Assembly: GCA_963978905.1 (NCBI GenBank)
Contig: OZ022259.1
Span: 26,324,068-26,388,067 of the forward strand
Origin: Trichostrongylus colubriformis
Taxonomy: Eukaryota > Nematoda > Chromadorea > Rhabditida > Trichostrongylidae
Direction: 5' to 3'
DNA length: 64,000 nucleotides
Program-made: the position numbers and the translations under genes
The notes under the pieces: generated by a model
Database searches by the model: none
Seen by the model: only the letters and a program-made list of their open reading frames with translations
Told to the model about the DNA's origin: nothing
In this document: positions 32,079-43,565 of the stretch, in pieces
Layout of the letters: every line of letters starts with the position of its first letter
How positions within the stretch are numbered: the stretch's first letter is position 1

Positions 32079-32248
32079 ATGTTGAAGGGGACCCTGCGTT
32101 TTAGTGACAATTCTCGAGTTTTCTTCAATGGAAAAAGAGGAGTCTCGATCTGCTATGGCACTCGAACTTGAGTCCTTCTTGACTACTGGATGACTTTTAA
32201 GAGCGCGCTGACTTATTGATGAGTCTGACCGTTGTATGCAAAAAGTTT

Positions 32249-32321
32249 CGACCACGGCAGGATTCGAACCTGCAATCTTCTGCTCCGTAGGCAGACGCGT
32301 TATCCATTGCGCCACGCGGCC
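32249..32321 (-). tRNA. tRNA-Arg(ACG) copy 14
   Basis: Canonical; T5; follows a 243-bp unit. Confidence 0.92.
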
Positions 32322-32506
32322 ATGTTGAAGGGGACCCTGCGTTTTAGTGACAATTCTCGAGTTTTCTTCAATGGAAAAAGAGGAGTCTCGTTCTGCTATG
32401 GCACTCGAACTTGAGTCCTTCTTGACTACTGGATGACTTTTAAGAGCGCGCTGTTTAAGAGCGCGCTGACTTATTGATGAGTCTGACCGTTGTATGCAAA
32501 AAGTTT

Positions 32507-32579
32507 CGACCACGGCAGGATTCGAACCTGCAATCTTCTGCTCCGTAGGCAGACGCGTTATCCTTTGCGCCACGCGTCC
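32507..32579 (-). tRNA. tRNA-Arg(ACG) copy 15
   Basis: A3; T5. Confidence 0.65.
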
Positions 32580-32758
32580 ATGATGAAATGCACCCTGCGT
32601 TTTAGTGACAATTCTCGAGTTTTCTTCAATGGAAAAAGAGGACTCTCGATCTGCTATGGCACTCGAATTTGAGTCCTTCTTGACTACTGGAAGACTTTTA
32701 AGAGCGCGCTGTCTGTTGAAACTTATTGATGAGTCTGACCGTTGTATGCAATAAGTTT

Positions 32759-32831
32759 CGACCACGGCAGGATTCGAACCTGCAATCTTCTGCTCCGTAG
32801 GCAGACGCGTTATCCATTGCGCCACGCGGCC
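32759..32831 (-). tRNA. tRNA-Arg(ACG) copy 16
   Basis: T-less. Confidence 0.85.
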
Positions 32832-33016
32832 ATGTTGAAGGGGACCCTGCGTTTTAGTGACAATTCTCGAGTTTTCTTCAATGGAAAAAGAGGAGTCTCG
32901 ATCTGCTATGGCACTCGAACTTGAGTCCTTCTTGACTACTGGATGACTTTTAAGAGCGCGCTGTTTAAGAGCGCGCTGACTTATTGATGAGTCTGACCGT
33001 TGTATGCAAAAAGTTT

Positions 33017-33089
33017 CGACCACGGCAGGATTCGAACCTGCAATCTTCTGCTCCGTAGGCAGACGCGTTATCCACTGCGCCACGCGGCC
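33017..33089 (-). tRNA. tRNA-Arg(ACG) copy 17
   Basis: G15; T5. Confidence 0.88.
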
Positions 33090-33274
33090 ATGTTGAAGGG
33101 GACCCTGCGTTTTAGTGACAATTCTCGAGTTTTCTTCAATGGAAAAAGAGGAGTCTCGTTCTGCTATGGCACTCGAACTTGAGTCCTTCTTGACTACTGG
33201 ATGACTTTTAAGAGCGCGCTGTTTAAGAGCGCGCTGACTTATTGATGAGTCTGACCGTTGTATGCAAAAAGTTT

Positions 33275-33347
33275 CGACCACGGCAGGATTCGAACCTGCA
33301 ATCTTCTGCTCCGTAGGCAGACGCGTTATCCTTTGCGCCACGCGTCC
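33275..33347 (-). tRNA. tRNA-Arg(ACG) copy 18
   Basis: A3; T5. Confidence 0.65.
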
Positions 33348-33526
33348 ATGATGAAATGCACCCTGCGTTTTAGTGACAATTCTCGAGTTTTCTTCAATGG
33401 AAAAAGAGGACTCTCGATCTGCTATGGCACTCGAATTTGAGTCCTTCTTGACTACTGGAAGACTTTTAAGAGCGCGCTGTCTGTTGAAACTTATTGATGA
33501 GTCTGACCGTTGTATGCAATAAGTTT

Positions 33527-33599
33527 CGACCACGGCAGGATTCGAACCTGCAATCTTCTGCTCCGTAGGCAGACGCGTTATCCATTGCGCCACGCGGCC
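33527..33599 (-). tRNA. tRNA-Arg(ACG) copy 19
   Basis: T-less. Confidence 0.85.
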
Positions 33600-33784
33600 A
33601 TGTTGAAGGGGACCCTGCGTTTTAGTGACAATTCTCGAGTTTTCTTCAATGGAAAAAGAGGAGTCTCGATCTGCTATGGCACTCGAACTTGAGTCCTTCT
33701 TGACTACTGGATGACTTTTAAGAGCGCGCTGTTTAAGAGCGCGCTGACTTATTGATGAGTCTGACCGTTGTATGCAAAAAGTTT

Positions 33785-33857
33785 CGACCACGGCAGGATT
33801 CGAACCTGCAATCTTCTGCTCCGTAGGCAGACGCGTTATCCACTGCGCCACGCGGCC
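33785..33857 (-). tRNA. tRNA-Arg(ACG) copy 20
   Basis: G15; T5. Confidence 0.88.
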
Positions 33858-34042
33858 ATGTTGAAGGGGACCCTGCGTTTTAGTGACAATTCTCGAGTTT
33901 TCTTCAATGGAAAAAGAGGAGTCTCGTTCTGCTATGGCACTCGAACTTGAGTCCTTCTTGACTACTGGATGACTTTTAAGAGCGCGCTGTTTAAGAGCGC
34001 GCTGACTTATTGATGAGTCTGACCGTTGTATGCAAAAAGTTT

Positions 34043-34115
34043 CGACCACGGCAGGATTCGAACCTGCAATCTTCTGCTCCGTAGGCAGACGCGTTATCCT
34101 TTGCGCCACGCGTCC
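34043..34115 (-). tRNA. tRNA-Arg(ACG) copy 21
   Basis: A3; T5. Confidence 0.65.
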
Positions 34116-34294
34116 ATGATGAAATGCACCCTGCGTTTTAGTGACAATTCTCGAGTTTTCTTCAATGGAAAAAGAGGACTCTCGATCTGCTATGGCACTC
34201 GAATTTGAGTCCTTCTTGACTACTGGAAGACTTTTAAGAGCGCGCTGTCTGTTGAAACTTATTGATGAGTCTGACCGTTGTATGCAATAAGTTT

Positions 34295-34367
34295 CGACCA
34301 CGGCAGGATTCGAACCTGCAATCTTCTGCTCCGTAGGCAGACGCGTTATCCATTGCGCCACGCGGCC
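34295..34367 (-). tRNA. tRNA-Arg(ACG) copy 22
   Basis: T-less. Confidence 0.85.
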
Positions 34368-34552
34368 ATGTTGAAGGGGACCCTGCGTTTTAGTGACAAT
34401 TCTCGAGTTTTCTTCAATGGAAAAAGAGGAGTCTCGATCTGCTATGGCACTCGAACTTGAGTCCTTCTTGACTACTGGATGACTTTTAAGAGCGCGCTGT
34501 TTAAGAGCGCGCTGACTTATTGATGAGTCTGACCGTTGTATGCAAAAAGTTT

Positions 34553-34625
34553 CGACCACGGCAGGATTCGAACCTGCAATCTTCTGCTCCGTAGGCAGAC
34601 GCGTTATCCATTGCGCCACGCGGCC
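34553..34625 (-). tRNA. tRNA-Arg(ACG) copy 23
   Basis: Canonical; T5. Confidence 0.92.
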
Positions 34626-34810
34626 ATGTTGAAGTGGACCCTGCGTTTTAGTGACAATTCTCGAGTTTTCTTCAATGGAAAAAGAGGAGTCTCGATCTGC
34701 TATGGCACTCGAACTTGAGTCCTTCTCGACTACTGGAAGACTTTTAAGAGCGCGCTGTTTAAGAGCGCGCTGACTTATTGATGAGTCTGGACGTTATATG
34801 CAAAAAGTTT

Positions 34811-34883
34811 CGACCACGGCAAGATTCGAACCTGCAATCTTCTGCTACGTAGGCAGACGCGTTATCCATTGCGCCACGCGGCC
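34811..34883 (-). tRNA. tRNA-Arg(ACG) copy 24
   Basis: U37 + U62; T5. Confidence 0.65.
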
Positions 34884-35068
34884 ATGATGAAATGCACCCT
34901 GCGTTTTAGTGACAATTCTCGAGTTTTCTTCAATGGAAAAAGAGGAGTCTCGATCTGCTATGGCACTCGAACTTGAAACCTTCTTGAATATTGAGCGACT
35001 TTTAAGAGCGCGCTGTTTAAGAGCGCGCTGATTTATTTATGAGTCTGACCGTTGTATGCAAAAAGTTT

Positions 35069-35141
35069 CGACCACGGCAAGATTCGAACCTGCAATCTTC
35101 TGCTACGTAGGCAGACGCGTTATCCATTGCGCCACGCGGCC
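35069..35141 (-). tRNA. tRNA-Arg(ACG) copy 25
   Basis: U37 + U62; T5. Confidence 0.65.
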
Positions 35142-35320
35142 ATGATGAAATGCACCCTGCGTTTTAGTGACAATTCTCGAGTTTTCTTCAATGGAAAAAG
35201 AGGACTCTCGATCTGCTATGGCACTCGAATTTGAGTCCTTCTTGACTACTGGAAGACTTTTAAGAGCGCGCTGTCTGTTGAAACTTATTGATGAGTCTGA
35301 CCGTTGTATGCAATAAGTTT

Positions 35321-35393
35321 CGACCACGGCAGGATTCGAACCTGCAATCTTCTGCTCCGTAGGCAGACGCGTTATCCATTGCGCCACGCGGCC
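35321..35393 (-). tRNA. tRNA-Arg(ACG) copy 26
   Basis: T-less. Confidence 0.85.
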
Positions 35394-35578
35394 ATGTTGA
35401 AGGGGACCCTGCGTTTTAGTGACAATTCTCGAGTTTTCTTCAATGGAAAAAGAGGAGTCTCGATCTGCTATGGCACTCGAACTTGAGTCCTTCTTGACTA
35501 CTGGATGACTTTTAAGAGCGCGCTGTTTAAGAGCGCGCTGACTTATTGATGAGTCTGACCGTTGTATGCAAAAAGTTT

Positions 35579-35651
35579 CGACCACGGCAGGATTCGAACC
35601 TGCAATCTTCTGCTCCGTAGGCAGACGCGTTATCCACTGCGCCACGCGGCC
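35579..35651 (-). tRNA. tRNA-Arg(ACG) copy 27
   Basis: G15; T5. Confidence 0.88.
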
Positions 35652-35836
35652 ATGTTGAAGGGGACCCTGCGTTTTAGTGACAATTCTCGAGTTTTCTTCA
35701 ATGGAAAAAGAGGAGTCTCGTTCTGCTATGGCACTCGAACTTGAGTCCTTCTTGACTACTGGATGACTTTTAAGAGCGCGCTGTTTAAGAGCGCGCTGAC
35801 TTATTGATGAGTCTGACCGTTGTATGCAAAAAGTTT

Positions 35837-35909
35837 CGACCACGGCAGGATTCGAACCTGCAATCTTCTGCTCCGTAGGCAGACGCGTTATCCTTTGCGC
35901 CACGCGTCC
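35837..35909 (-). tRNA. tRNA-Arg(ACG) copy 28
   Basis: A3; T5. Confidence 0.65.
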
Positions 35910-36088
35910 ATGATGAAATGCACCCTGCGTTTTAGTGACAATTCTCGAGTTTTCTTCAATGGAAAAAGAGGACTCTCGATCTGCTATGGCACTCGAATTT
36001 GAGTCCTTCTTGACTACTGGAAGACTTTTAAGAGCGCGCTGTCTGTTGAAACTTATTGATGAGTCTGACCGTTGTATGCAATAAGTTT

Positions 36089-36161
36089 CGACCACGGCAG
36101 GATTCGAACCTGCAATCTTCTGCTCCGTAGGCAGACGCGTTATCCATTGCGCCACGCGGCC
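36089..36161 (-). tRNA. tRNA-Arg(ACG) copy 29
   Basis: T-less. Confidence 0.85.
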
Positions 36162-36346
36162 ATGTTGAAGGGGACCCTGCGTTTTAGTGACAATTCTCGA
36201 GTTTTCTTCAATGGAAAAAGAGGAGTCTCGATCTGCTATGGCACTCGAACTTGAGTCCTTCTTGACTACTGGATGACTTTTAAGAGCGCGCTGTTTAAGA
36301 GCGCGCTGACTTATTGATGAGTCTGACCGTTGTATGCAAAAAGTTT

Positions 36347-36419
36347 CGACCACGGCAGGATTCGAACCTGCAATCTTCTGCTCCGTAGGCAGACGCGTTA
36401 TCCATTGCGCCACGCGGCC
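36347..36419 (-). tRNA. tRNA-Arg(ACG) copy 30
   Basis: Canonical; T5. Confidence 0.92.
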
Positions 36420-36604
36420 ATGTTGAAGTGGACCCTGCGTTTTAGTGACAATTCTCGAGTTTTCTTCAATGGAAAAAGAGGAGTCTCGATCTGCTATGGC
36501 ACTCGAACTTGAGTCCTTCTCGACTACTGGAAGACTTTTAAGAGCGCGCTGTTTAAGAGCGCGCTGACTTATTGATGAGTCTGGACGTTATATGCAAAAA
36601 GTTT

Positions 36605-36677
36605 CGACCACGGCAAGATTCGAACCTGCAATCTTCTGCTACGTAGGCAGACGCGTTATCCATTGCGCCACGCGGCC
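36605..36677 (-). tRNA. tRNA-Arg(ACG) copy 31
   Basis: U37 + U62; T5. Confidence 0.65.
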
Positions 36678-36862
36678 ATGATGAAATGCACCCTGCGTTT
36701 TAGTGACAATTCTCGAGTTTTCTTCAATGGAAAAAGAGGAGTCTCGATCTGCTATGGCACTCGAACTTGAAACCTTCTTGAATATTGAGCGACTTTTAAG
36801 AGCGCGCTGTTTAAGAGCGCGCTGATTTATTTATGAGTCTGACCGTTGTATGCAAAAAGTTT

Positions 36863-36935
36863 CGACCACGGCAAGATTCGAACCTGCAATCTTCTGCTAC
36901 GTAGGCAGACGCGTTATCCATTGCGCCACGCGGCC
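36863..36935 (-). tRNA. tRNA-Arg(ACG) copy 32
   Basis: U37 + U62; T5. First unit of 5,109-bp repeat 2. Confidence 0.65.
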
Positions 36936-37114
36936 ATGATGAAATGCACCCTGCGTTTTAGTGACAATTCTCGAGTTTTCTTCAATGGAAAAAGAGGACT
37001 CTCGATCTGCTATGGCACTCGAATTTGAGTCCTTCTTGACTACTGGAAGACTTTTAAGAGCGCGCTGTCTGTTGAAACTTATTGATGAGTCTGACCGTTG
37101 TATGCAATAAGTTT

Positions 37115-37187
37115 CGACCACGGCAGGATTCGAACCTGCAATCTTCTGCTCCGTAGGCAGACGCGTTATCCATTGCGCCACGCGGCC
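37115..37187 (-). tRNA. tRNA-Arg(ACG) copy 33
   Basis: T-less. Confidence 0.85.
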
Positions 37188-37357
37188 ATGTTGAAGGGGA
37201 CCCTGCGTTTTAGTGACAATTCTCGAGTTTTCTTCAATGGAAAAAGAGGAGTCTCGATCTGCTATGGCACTCGAACTTGAGTCCTTCTTGACTACTGGAT
37301 GACTTTTAAGAGCGCGCTGACTTATTGATGAGTCTGACCGTTGTATGCAAAAAGTTT

Positions 37358-37430
37358 CGACCACGGCAGGATTCGAACCTGCAATCTTCTGCTCCGTAGG
37401 CAGACGCGTTATCCATTGCGCCACGCGGCC
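37358..37430 (-). tRNA. tRNA-Arg(ACG) copy 34
   Basis: Canonical; T5. Confidence 0.92.
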
Positions 37431-37615
37431 ATGTTGAAGGGGACCCTGCGTTTTAGTGACAATTCTCGAGTTTTCTTCAATGGAAAAAGAGGAGTCTCGT
37501 TCTGCTATGGCACTCGAACTTGAGTCCTTCTTGACTACTGGATGACTTTTAAGAGCGCGCTGTTTAAGAGCGCGCTGACTTATTGATGAGTCTGACCGTT
37601 GTATGCAAAAAGTTT

Positions 37616-37688
37616 CGACCACGGCAGGATTCGAACCTGCAATCTTCTGCTCCGTAGGCAGACGCGTTATCCTTTGCGCCACGCGTCC
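37616..37688 (-). tRNA. tRNA-Arg(ACG) copy 35
   Basis: A3; T5. Confidence 0.65.
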
Positions 37689-37867
37689 ATGATGAAATGC
37701 ACCCTGCGTTTTAGTGACAATTCTCGAGTTTTCTTCAATGGAAAAAGAGGACTCTCGATCTGCTATGGCACTCGAATTTGAGTCCTTCTTGACTACTGGA
37801 AGACTTTTAAGAGCGCGCTGTCTGTTGAAACTTATTGATGAGTCTGACCGTTGTATGCAATAAGTTT

Positions 37868-37940
37868 CGACCACGGCAGGATTCGAACCTGCAATCTTCT
37901 GCTCCGTAGGCAGACGCGTTATCCATTGCGCCACGCGGCC
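37868..37940 (-). tRNA. tRNA-Arg(ACG) copy 36
   Basis: T-less. Confidence 0.85.
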
Positions 37941-38125
37941 ATGTTGAAGGGGACCCTGCGTTTTAGTGACAATTCTCGAGTTTTCTTCAATGGAAAAAGA
38001 GGAGTCTCGATCTGCTATGGCACTCGAACTTGAGTCCTTCTTGACTACTGGATGACTTTTAAGAGCGCGCTGTTTAAGAGCGCGCTGACTTATTGATGAG
38101 TCTGACCGTTGTATGCAAAAAGTTT

Positions 38126-38198
38126 CGACCACGGCAGGATTCGAACCTGCAATCTTCTGCTCCGTAGGCAGACGCGTTATCCACTGCGCCACGCGGCC
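38126..38198 (-). tRNA. tRNA-Arg(ACG) copy 37
   Basis: G15; T5. Confidence 0.88.
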
Positions 38199-38383
38199 AT
38201 GTTGAAGGGGACCCTGCGTTTTAGTGACAATTCTCGAGTTTTCTTCAATGGAAAAAGAGGAGTCTCGTTCTGCTATGGCACTCGAACTTGAGTCCTTCTT
38301 GACTACTGGATGACTTTTAAGAGCGCGCTGTTTAAGAGCGCGCTGACTTATTGATGAGTCTGACCGTTGTATGCAAAAAGTTT

Positions 38384-38456
38384 CGACCACGGCAGGATTC
38401 GAACCTGCAATCTTCTGCTCCGTAGGCAGACGCGTTATCCTTTGCGCCACGCGTCC
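38384..38456 (-). tRNA. tRNA-Arg(ACG) copy 38
   Basis: A3; T5. Confidence 0.65.
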
Positions 38457-38635
38457 ATGATGAAATGCACCCTGCGTTTTAGTGACAATTCTCGAGTTTT
38501 CTTCAATGGAAAAAGAGGACTCTCGATCTGCTATGGCACTCGAATTTGAGTCCTTCTTGACTACTGGAAGACTTTTAAGAGCGCGCTGTCTGTTGAAACT
38601 TATTGATGAGTCTGACCGTTGTATGCAATAAGTTT

Positions 38636-38708
38636 CGACCACGGCAGGATTCGAACCTGCAATCTTCTGCTCCGTAGGCAGACGCGTTATCCATTGCGCC
38701 ACGCGGCC
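38636..38708 (-). tRNA. tRNA-Arg(ACG) copy 39
   Basis: T-less. Confidence 0.85.
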
Positions 38709-38893
38709 ATGTTGAAGGGGACCCTGCGTTTTAGTGACAATTCTCGAGTTTTCTTCAATGGAAAAAGAGGAGTCTCGATCTGCTATGGCACTCGAACTTG
38801 AGTCCTTCTTGACTACTGGATGACTTTTAAGAGCGCGCTGTTTAAGAGCGCGCTGACTTATTGATGAGTCTGACCGTTGTATGCAAAAAGTTT

Positions 38894-38966
38894 CGACCAC
38901 GGCAGGATTCGAACCTGCAATCTTCTGCTCCGTAGGCAGACGCGTTATCCACTGCGCCACGCGGCC
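38894..38966 (-). tRNA. tRNA-Arg(ACG) copy 40
   Basis: G15; T5. Confidence 0.88.
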
Positions 38967-39151
38967 ATGTTGAAGGGGACCCTGCGTTTTAGTGACAATT
39001 CTCGAGTTTTCTTCAATGGAAAAAGAGGAGTCTCGTTCTGCTATGGCACTCGAACTTGAGTCCTTCTTGACTACTGGATGACTTTTAAGAGCGCGCTGTT
39101 TAAGAGCGCGCTGACTTATTGATGAGTCTGACCGTTGTATGCAAAAAGTTT

Positions 39152-39224
39152 CGACCACGGCAGGATTCGAACCTGCAATCTTCTGCTCCGTAGGCAGACG
39201 CGTTATCCTTTGCGCCACGCGTCC
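39152..39224 (-). tRNA. tRNA-Arg(ACG) copy 41
   Basis: A3; T5. Confidence 0.65.
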
Positions 39225-39403
39225 ATGATGAAATGCACCCTGCGTTTTAGTGACAATTCTCGAGTTTTCTTCAATGGAAAAAGAGGACTCTCGATCTGCT
39301 ATGGCACTCGAATTTGAGTCCTTCTTGACTACTGGAAGACTTTTAAGAGCGCGCTGTCTGTTGAAACTTATTGATGAGTCTGACCGTTGTATGCAATAAG
39401 TTT

Positions 39404-39476
39404 CGACCACGGCAGGATTCGAACCTGCAATCTTCTGCTCCGTAGGCAGACGCGTTATCCATTGCGCCACGCGGCC
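39404..39476 (-). tRNA. tRNA-Arg(ACG) copy 42
   Basis: T-less. Confidence 0.85.
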
Positions 39477-39661
39477 ATGTTGAAGGGGACCCTGCGTTTT
39501 AGTGACAATTCTCGAGTTTTCTTCAATGGAAAAAGAGGAGTCTCGATCTGCTATGGCACTCGAACTTGAGTCCTTCTTGACTACTGGATGACTTTTAAGA
39601 GCGCGCTGTTTAAGAGCGCGCTGACTTATTGATGAGTCTGACCGTTGTATGCAAAAAGTTT

Positions 39662-39734
39662 CGACCACGGCAGGATTCGAACCTGCAATCTTCTGCTCCG
39701 TAGGCAGACGCGTTATCCATTGCGCCACGCGGCC
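39662..39734 (-). tRNA. tRNA-Arg(ACG) copy 43
   Basis: Canonical; T5. Confidence 0.92.
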
Positions 39735-39919
39735 ATGTTGAAGTGGACCCTGCGTTTTAGTGACAATTCTCGAGTTTTCTTCAATGGAAAAAGAGGAGTC
39801 TCGATCTGCTATGGCACTCGAACTTGAGTCCTTCTCGACTACTGGAAGACTTTTAAGAGCGCGCTGTTTAAGAGCGCGCTGACTTATTGATGAGTCTGGA
39901 CGTTATATGCAAAAAGTTT

Positions 39920-39992
39920 CGACCACGGCAAGATTCGAACCTGCAATCTTCTGCTACGTAGGCAGACGCGTTATCCATTGCGCCACGCGGCC
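39920..39992 (-). tRNA. tRNA-Arg(ACG) copy 44
   Basis: U37 + U62; T5. Confidence 0.65.
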
Positions 39993-40177
39993 ATGATGAA
40001 ATGCACCCTGCGTTTTAGTGACAATTCTCGAGTTTTCTTCAATGGAAAAAGAGGAGTCTCGATCTGCTATGGCACTCGAACTTGAAACCTTCTTGAATAT
40101 TGAGCGACTTTTAAGAGCGCGCTGTTTAAGAGCGCGCTGATTTATTTATGAGTCTGACCGTTGTATGCAAAAAGTTT

Positions 40178-40250
40178 CGACCACGGCAAGATTCGAACCT
40201 GCAATCTTCTGCTACGTAGGCAGACGCGTTATCCATTGCGCCACGCGGCC
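40178..40250 (-). tRNA. tRNA-Arg(ACG) copy 45
   Basis: U37 + U62; T5. Confidence 0.65.
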
Positions 40251-40429
40251 ATGATGAAATGCACCCTGCGTTTTAGTGACAATTCTCGAGTTTTCTTCAA
40301 TGGAAAAAGAGGACTCTCGATCTGCTATGGCACTCGAATTTGAGTCCTTCTTGACTACTGGAAGACTTTTAAGAGCGCGCTGTCTGTTGAAACTTATTGA
40401 TGAGTCTGACCGTTGTATGCAATAAGTTT

Positions 40430-40502
40430 CGACCACGGCAGGATTCGAACCTGCAATCTTCTGCTCCGTAGGCAGACGCGTTATCCATTGCGCCACGCGG
40501 CC
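40430..40502 (-). tRNA. tRNA-Arg(ACG) copy 46
   Basis: T-less. Confidence 0.85.
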
Positions 40503-40687
40503 ATGTTGAAGGGGACCCTGCGTTTTAGTGACAATTCTCGAGTTTTCTTCAATGGAAAAAGAGGAGTCTCGATCTGCTATGGCACTCGAACTTGAGTCCT
40601 TCTTGACTACTGGATGACTTTTAAGAGCGCGCTGTTTAAGAGCGCGCTGACTTATTGATGAGTCTGACCGTTGTATGCAAAAAGTTT

Positions 40688-40760
40688 CGACCACGGCAGG
40701 ATTCGAACCTGCAATCTTCTGCTCCGTAGGCAGACGCGTTATCCACTGCGCCACGCGGCC
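40688..40760 (-). tRNA. tRNA-Arg(ACG) copy 47
   Basis: G15; T5. Confidence 0.88.
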
Positions 40761-40945
40761 ATGTTGAAGGGGACCCTGCGTTTTAGTGACAATTCTCGAG
40801 TTTTCTTCAATGGAAAAAGAGGAGTCTCGTTCTGCTATGGCACTCGAACTTGAGTCCTTCTTGACTACTGGATGACTTTTAAGAGCGCGCTGTTTAAGAG
40901 CGCGCTGACTTATTGATGAGTCTGACCGTTGTATGCAAAAAGTTT

Positions 40946-41018
40946 CGACCACGGCAGGATTCGAACCTGCAATCTTCTGCTCCGTAGGCAGACGCGTTAT
41001 CCTTTGCGCCACGCGTCC
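40946..41018 (-). tRNA. tRNA-Arg(ACG) copy 48
   Basis: A3; T5. Confidence 0.65.
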
Positions 41019-41197
41019 ATGATGAAATGCACCCTGCGTTTTAGTGACAATTCTCGAGTTTTCTTCAATGGAAAAAGAGGACTCTCGATCTGCTATGGCA
41101 CTCGAATTTGAGTCCTTCTTGACTACTGGAAGACTTTTAAGAGCGCGCTGTCTGTTGAAACTTATTGATGAGTCTGACCGTTGTATGCAATAAGTTT

Positions 41198-41270
41198 CGA
41201 CCACGGCAGGATTCGAACCTGCAATCTTCTGCTCCGTAGGCAGACGCGTTATCCATTGCGCCACGCGGCC
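41198..41270 (-). tRNA. tRNA-Arg(ACG) copy 49
   Basis: T-less. Confidence 0.85.
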
Positions 41271-41455
41271 ATGTTGAAGGGGACCCTGCGTTTTAGTGAC
41301 AATTCTCGAGTTTTCTTCAATGGAAAAAGAGGAGTCTCGATCTGCTATGGCACTCGAACTTGAGTCCTTCTTGACTACTGGATGACTTTTAAGAGCGCGC
41401 TGTTTAAGAGCGCGCTGACTTATTGATGAGTCTGACCGTTGTATGCAAAAAGTTT

Positions 41456-41528
41456 CGACCACGGCAGGATTCGAACCTGCAATCTTCTGCTCCGTAGGCA
41501 GACGCGTTATCCATTGCGCCACGCGGCC
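41456..41528 (-). tRNA. tRNA-Arg(ACG) copy 50
   Basis: Canonical; T5. Confidence 0.92.
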
Positions 41529-41713
41529 ATGTTGAAGTGGACCCTGCGTTTTAGTGACAATTCTCGAGTTTTCTTCAATGGAAAAAGAGGAGTCTCGATC
41601 TGCTATGGCACTCGAACTTGAGTCCTTCTCGACTACTGGAAGACTTTTAAGAGCGCGCTGTTTAAGAGCGCGCTGACTTATTGATGAGTCTGGACGTTAT
41701 ATGCAAAAAGTTT

Positions 41714-41786
41714 CGACCACGGCAAGATTCGAACCTGCAATCTTCTGCTACGTAGGCAGACGCGTTATCCATTGCGCCACGCGGCC
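41714..41786 (-). tRNA. tRNA-Arg(ACG) copy 51
   Basis: U37 + U62; T5. Confidence 0.65.
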
Positions 41787-41971
41787 ATGATGAAATGCAC
41801 CCTGCGTTTTAGTGACAATTCTCGAGTTTTCTTCAATGGAAAAAGAGGAGTCTCGATCTGCTATGGCACTCGAACTTGAAACCTTCTTGAATATTGAGCG
41901 ACTTTTAAGAGCGCGCTGTTTAAGAGCGCGCTGATTTATTTATGAGTCTGACCGTTGTATGCAAAAAGTTT

Positions 41972-42044
41972 CGACCACGGCAAGATTCGAACCTGCAATC
42001 TTCTGCTACGTAGGCAGACGCGTTATCCATTGCGCCACGCGGCC
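41972..42044 (-). tRNA. tRNA-Arg(ACG) copy 52
   Basis: U37 + U62; T5. Start of a partial third higher-order repeat. Confidence 0.65.
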
Positions 42045-42223
42045 ATGATGAAATGCACCCTGCGTTTTAGTGACAATTCTCGAGTTTTCTTCAATGGAAA
42101 AAGAGGACTCTCGATCTGCTATGGCACTCGAATTTGAGTCCTTCTTGACTACTGGAAGACTTTTAAGAGCGCGCTGTCTGTTGAAACTTATTGATGAGTC
42201 TGACCGTTGTATGCAATAAGTTT

Positions 42224-42296
42224 CGACCACGGCAGGATTCGAACCTGCAATCTTCTGCTCCGTAGGCAGACGCGTTATCCATTGCGCCACGCGGCC
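42224..42296 (-). tRNA. tRNA-Arg(ACG) copy 53
   Basis: T-less. Confidence 0.85.
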
Positions 42297-42466
42297 ATGT
42301 TGAAGGGGACCCTGCGTTTTAGTGACAATTCTCGAGTTTTCTTCAATGGAAAAAGAGGAGTCTCGATCTGCTATGGCACTCGAACTTGAGTCCTTCTTGA
42401 CTACTGGATGACTTTTAAGAGCGCGCTGACTTATTGATGAGTCTGACCGTTGTATGCAAAAAGTTT

Positions 42467-42539
42467 CGACCACGGCAGGATTCGAACCTGCAATCTTCTG
42501 CTCCGTAGGCAGACGCGTTATCCATTGCGCCACGCGGCC
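42467..42539 (-). tRNA. tRNA-Arg(ACG) copy 54
   Basis: Canonical; T5. Confidence 0.92.
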
Positions 42540-42724
42540 ATGTTGAAGGGGACCCTGCGTTTTAGTGACAATTCTCGAGTTTTCTTCAATGGAAAAAGAG
42601 GAGTCTCGTTCTGCTATGGCACTCGAACTTGAGTCCTTCTTGACTACTGGATGACTTTTAAGAGCGCGCTGTTTAAGAGCGCGCTGACTTATTGATGAGT
42701 CTGACCGTTGTATGCAAAAAGTTT

Positions 42725-42797
42725 CGACCACGGCAGGATTCGAACCTGCAATCTTCTGCTCCGTAGGCAGACGCGTTATCCTTTGCGCCACGCGTCC
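42725..42797 (-). tRNA. tRNA-Arg(ACG) copy 55
   Basis: A3; T5. Confidence 0.65.
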
Positions 42798-42976
42798 ATG
42801 ATGAAATGCACCCTGCGTTTTAGTGACAATTCTCGAGTTTTCTTCAATGGAAAAAGAGGACTCTCGATCTGCTATGGCACTCGAATTTGAGTCCTTCTTG
42901 ACTACTGGAAGACTTTTAAGAGCGCGCTGTCTGTTGAAACTTATTGATGAGTCTGACCGTTGTATGCAATAAGTTT

Positions 42977-43049
42977 CGACCACGGCAGGATTCGAACCTG
43001 CAATCTTCTGCTCCGTAGGCAGACGCGTTATCCATTGCGCCACGCGGCC
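42977..43049 (-). tRNA. tRNA-Arg(ACG) copy 56
   Basis: T-less. Confidence 0.85.
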
Positions 43050-43234
43050 ATGTTGAAGGGGACCCTGCGTTTTAGTGACAATTCTCGAGTTTTCTTCAAT
43101 GGAAAAAGAGGAGTCTCGATCTGCTATGGCACTCGAACTTGAGTCCTTCTTGACTACTGGATGACTTTTAAGAGCGCGCTGTTTAAGAGCGCGCTGACTT
43201 ATTGATGAGTCTGACCGTTGTATGCAAAAAGTTT

Positions 43235-43307
43235 CGACCACGGCAGGATTCGAACCTGCAATCTTCTGCTCCGTAGGCAGACGCGTTATCCATTGCGCCA
43301 CGCGGCC
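43235..43307 (-). tRNA. tRNA-Arg(ACG) copy 57
   Basis: Canonical; T5. Confidence 0.92.
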
Positions 43308-43492
43308 ATGTTGAAGTGGACCCTGCGTTTTAGTGACAATTCTCGAGTTTTCTTCAATGGAAAAAGAGGAGTCTCGATCTGCTATGGCACTCGAACTTGA
43401 GTCCTTCTCGACTACTGGAAGACTTTTAAGAGCGCGCTGTTTAAGAGCGCGCTGACTTATTGATGAGTCTGGACGTTATATGCAAAAAGTTT

Positions 43493-43565
43493 CGACCACG
43501 GCAAGATTCGAACCTGCAATCTTCTGCTACGTAGGCAGACGCGTTATCCATTGCGCCACGCGGCC
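43493..43565 (-). tRNA. tRNA-Arg(ACG) copy 58
   Basis: U37 + U62; T5. Confidence 0.65.

Noticed and set aside
28680..43301. Long minus-strand reading frames of 874, 943 and 436 codons with repeated ITRLPTEQKIAGSNPA
   Set aside because: They are translations of the tRNA genes and spacers; frames stay open only because unit lengths are multiples of three. No start context, splice signals or protein-like conservation.
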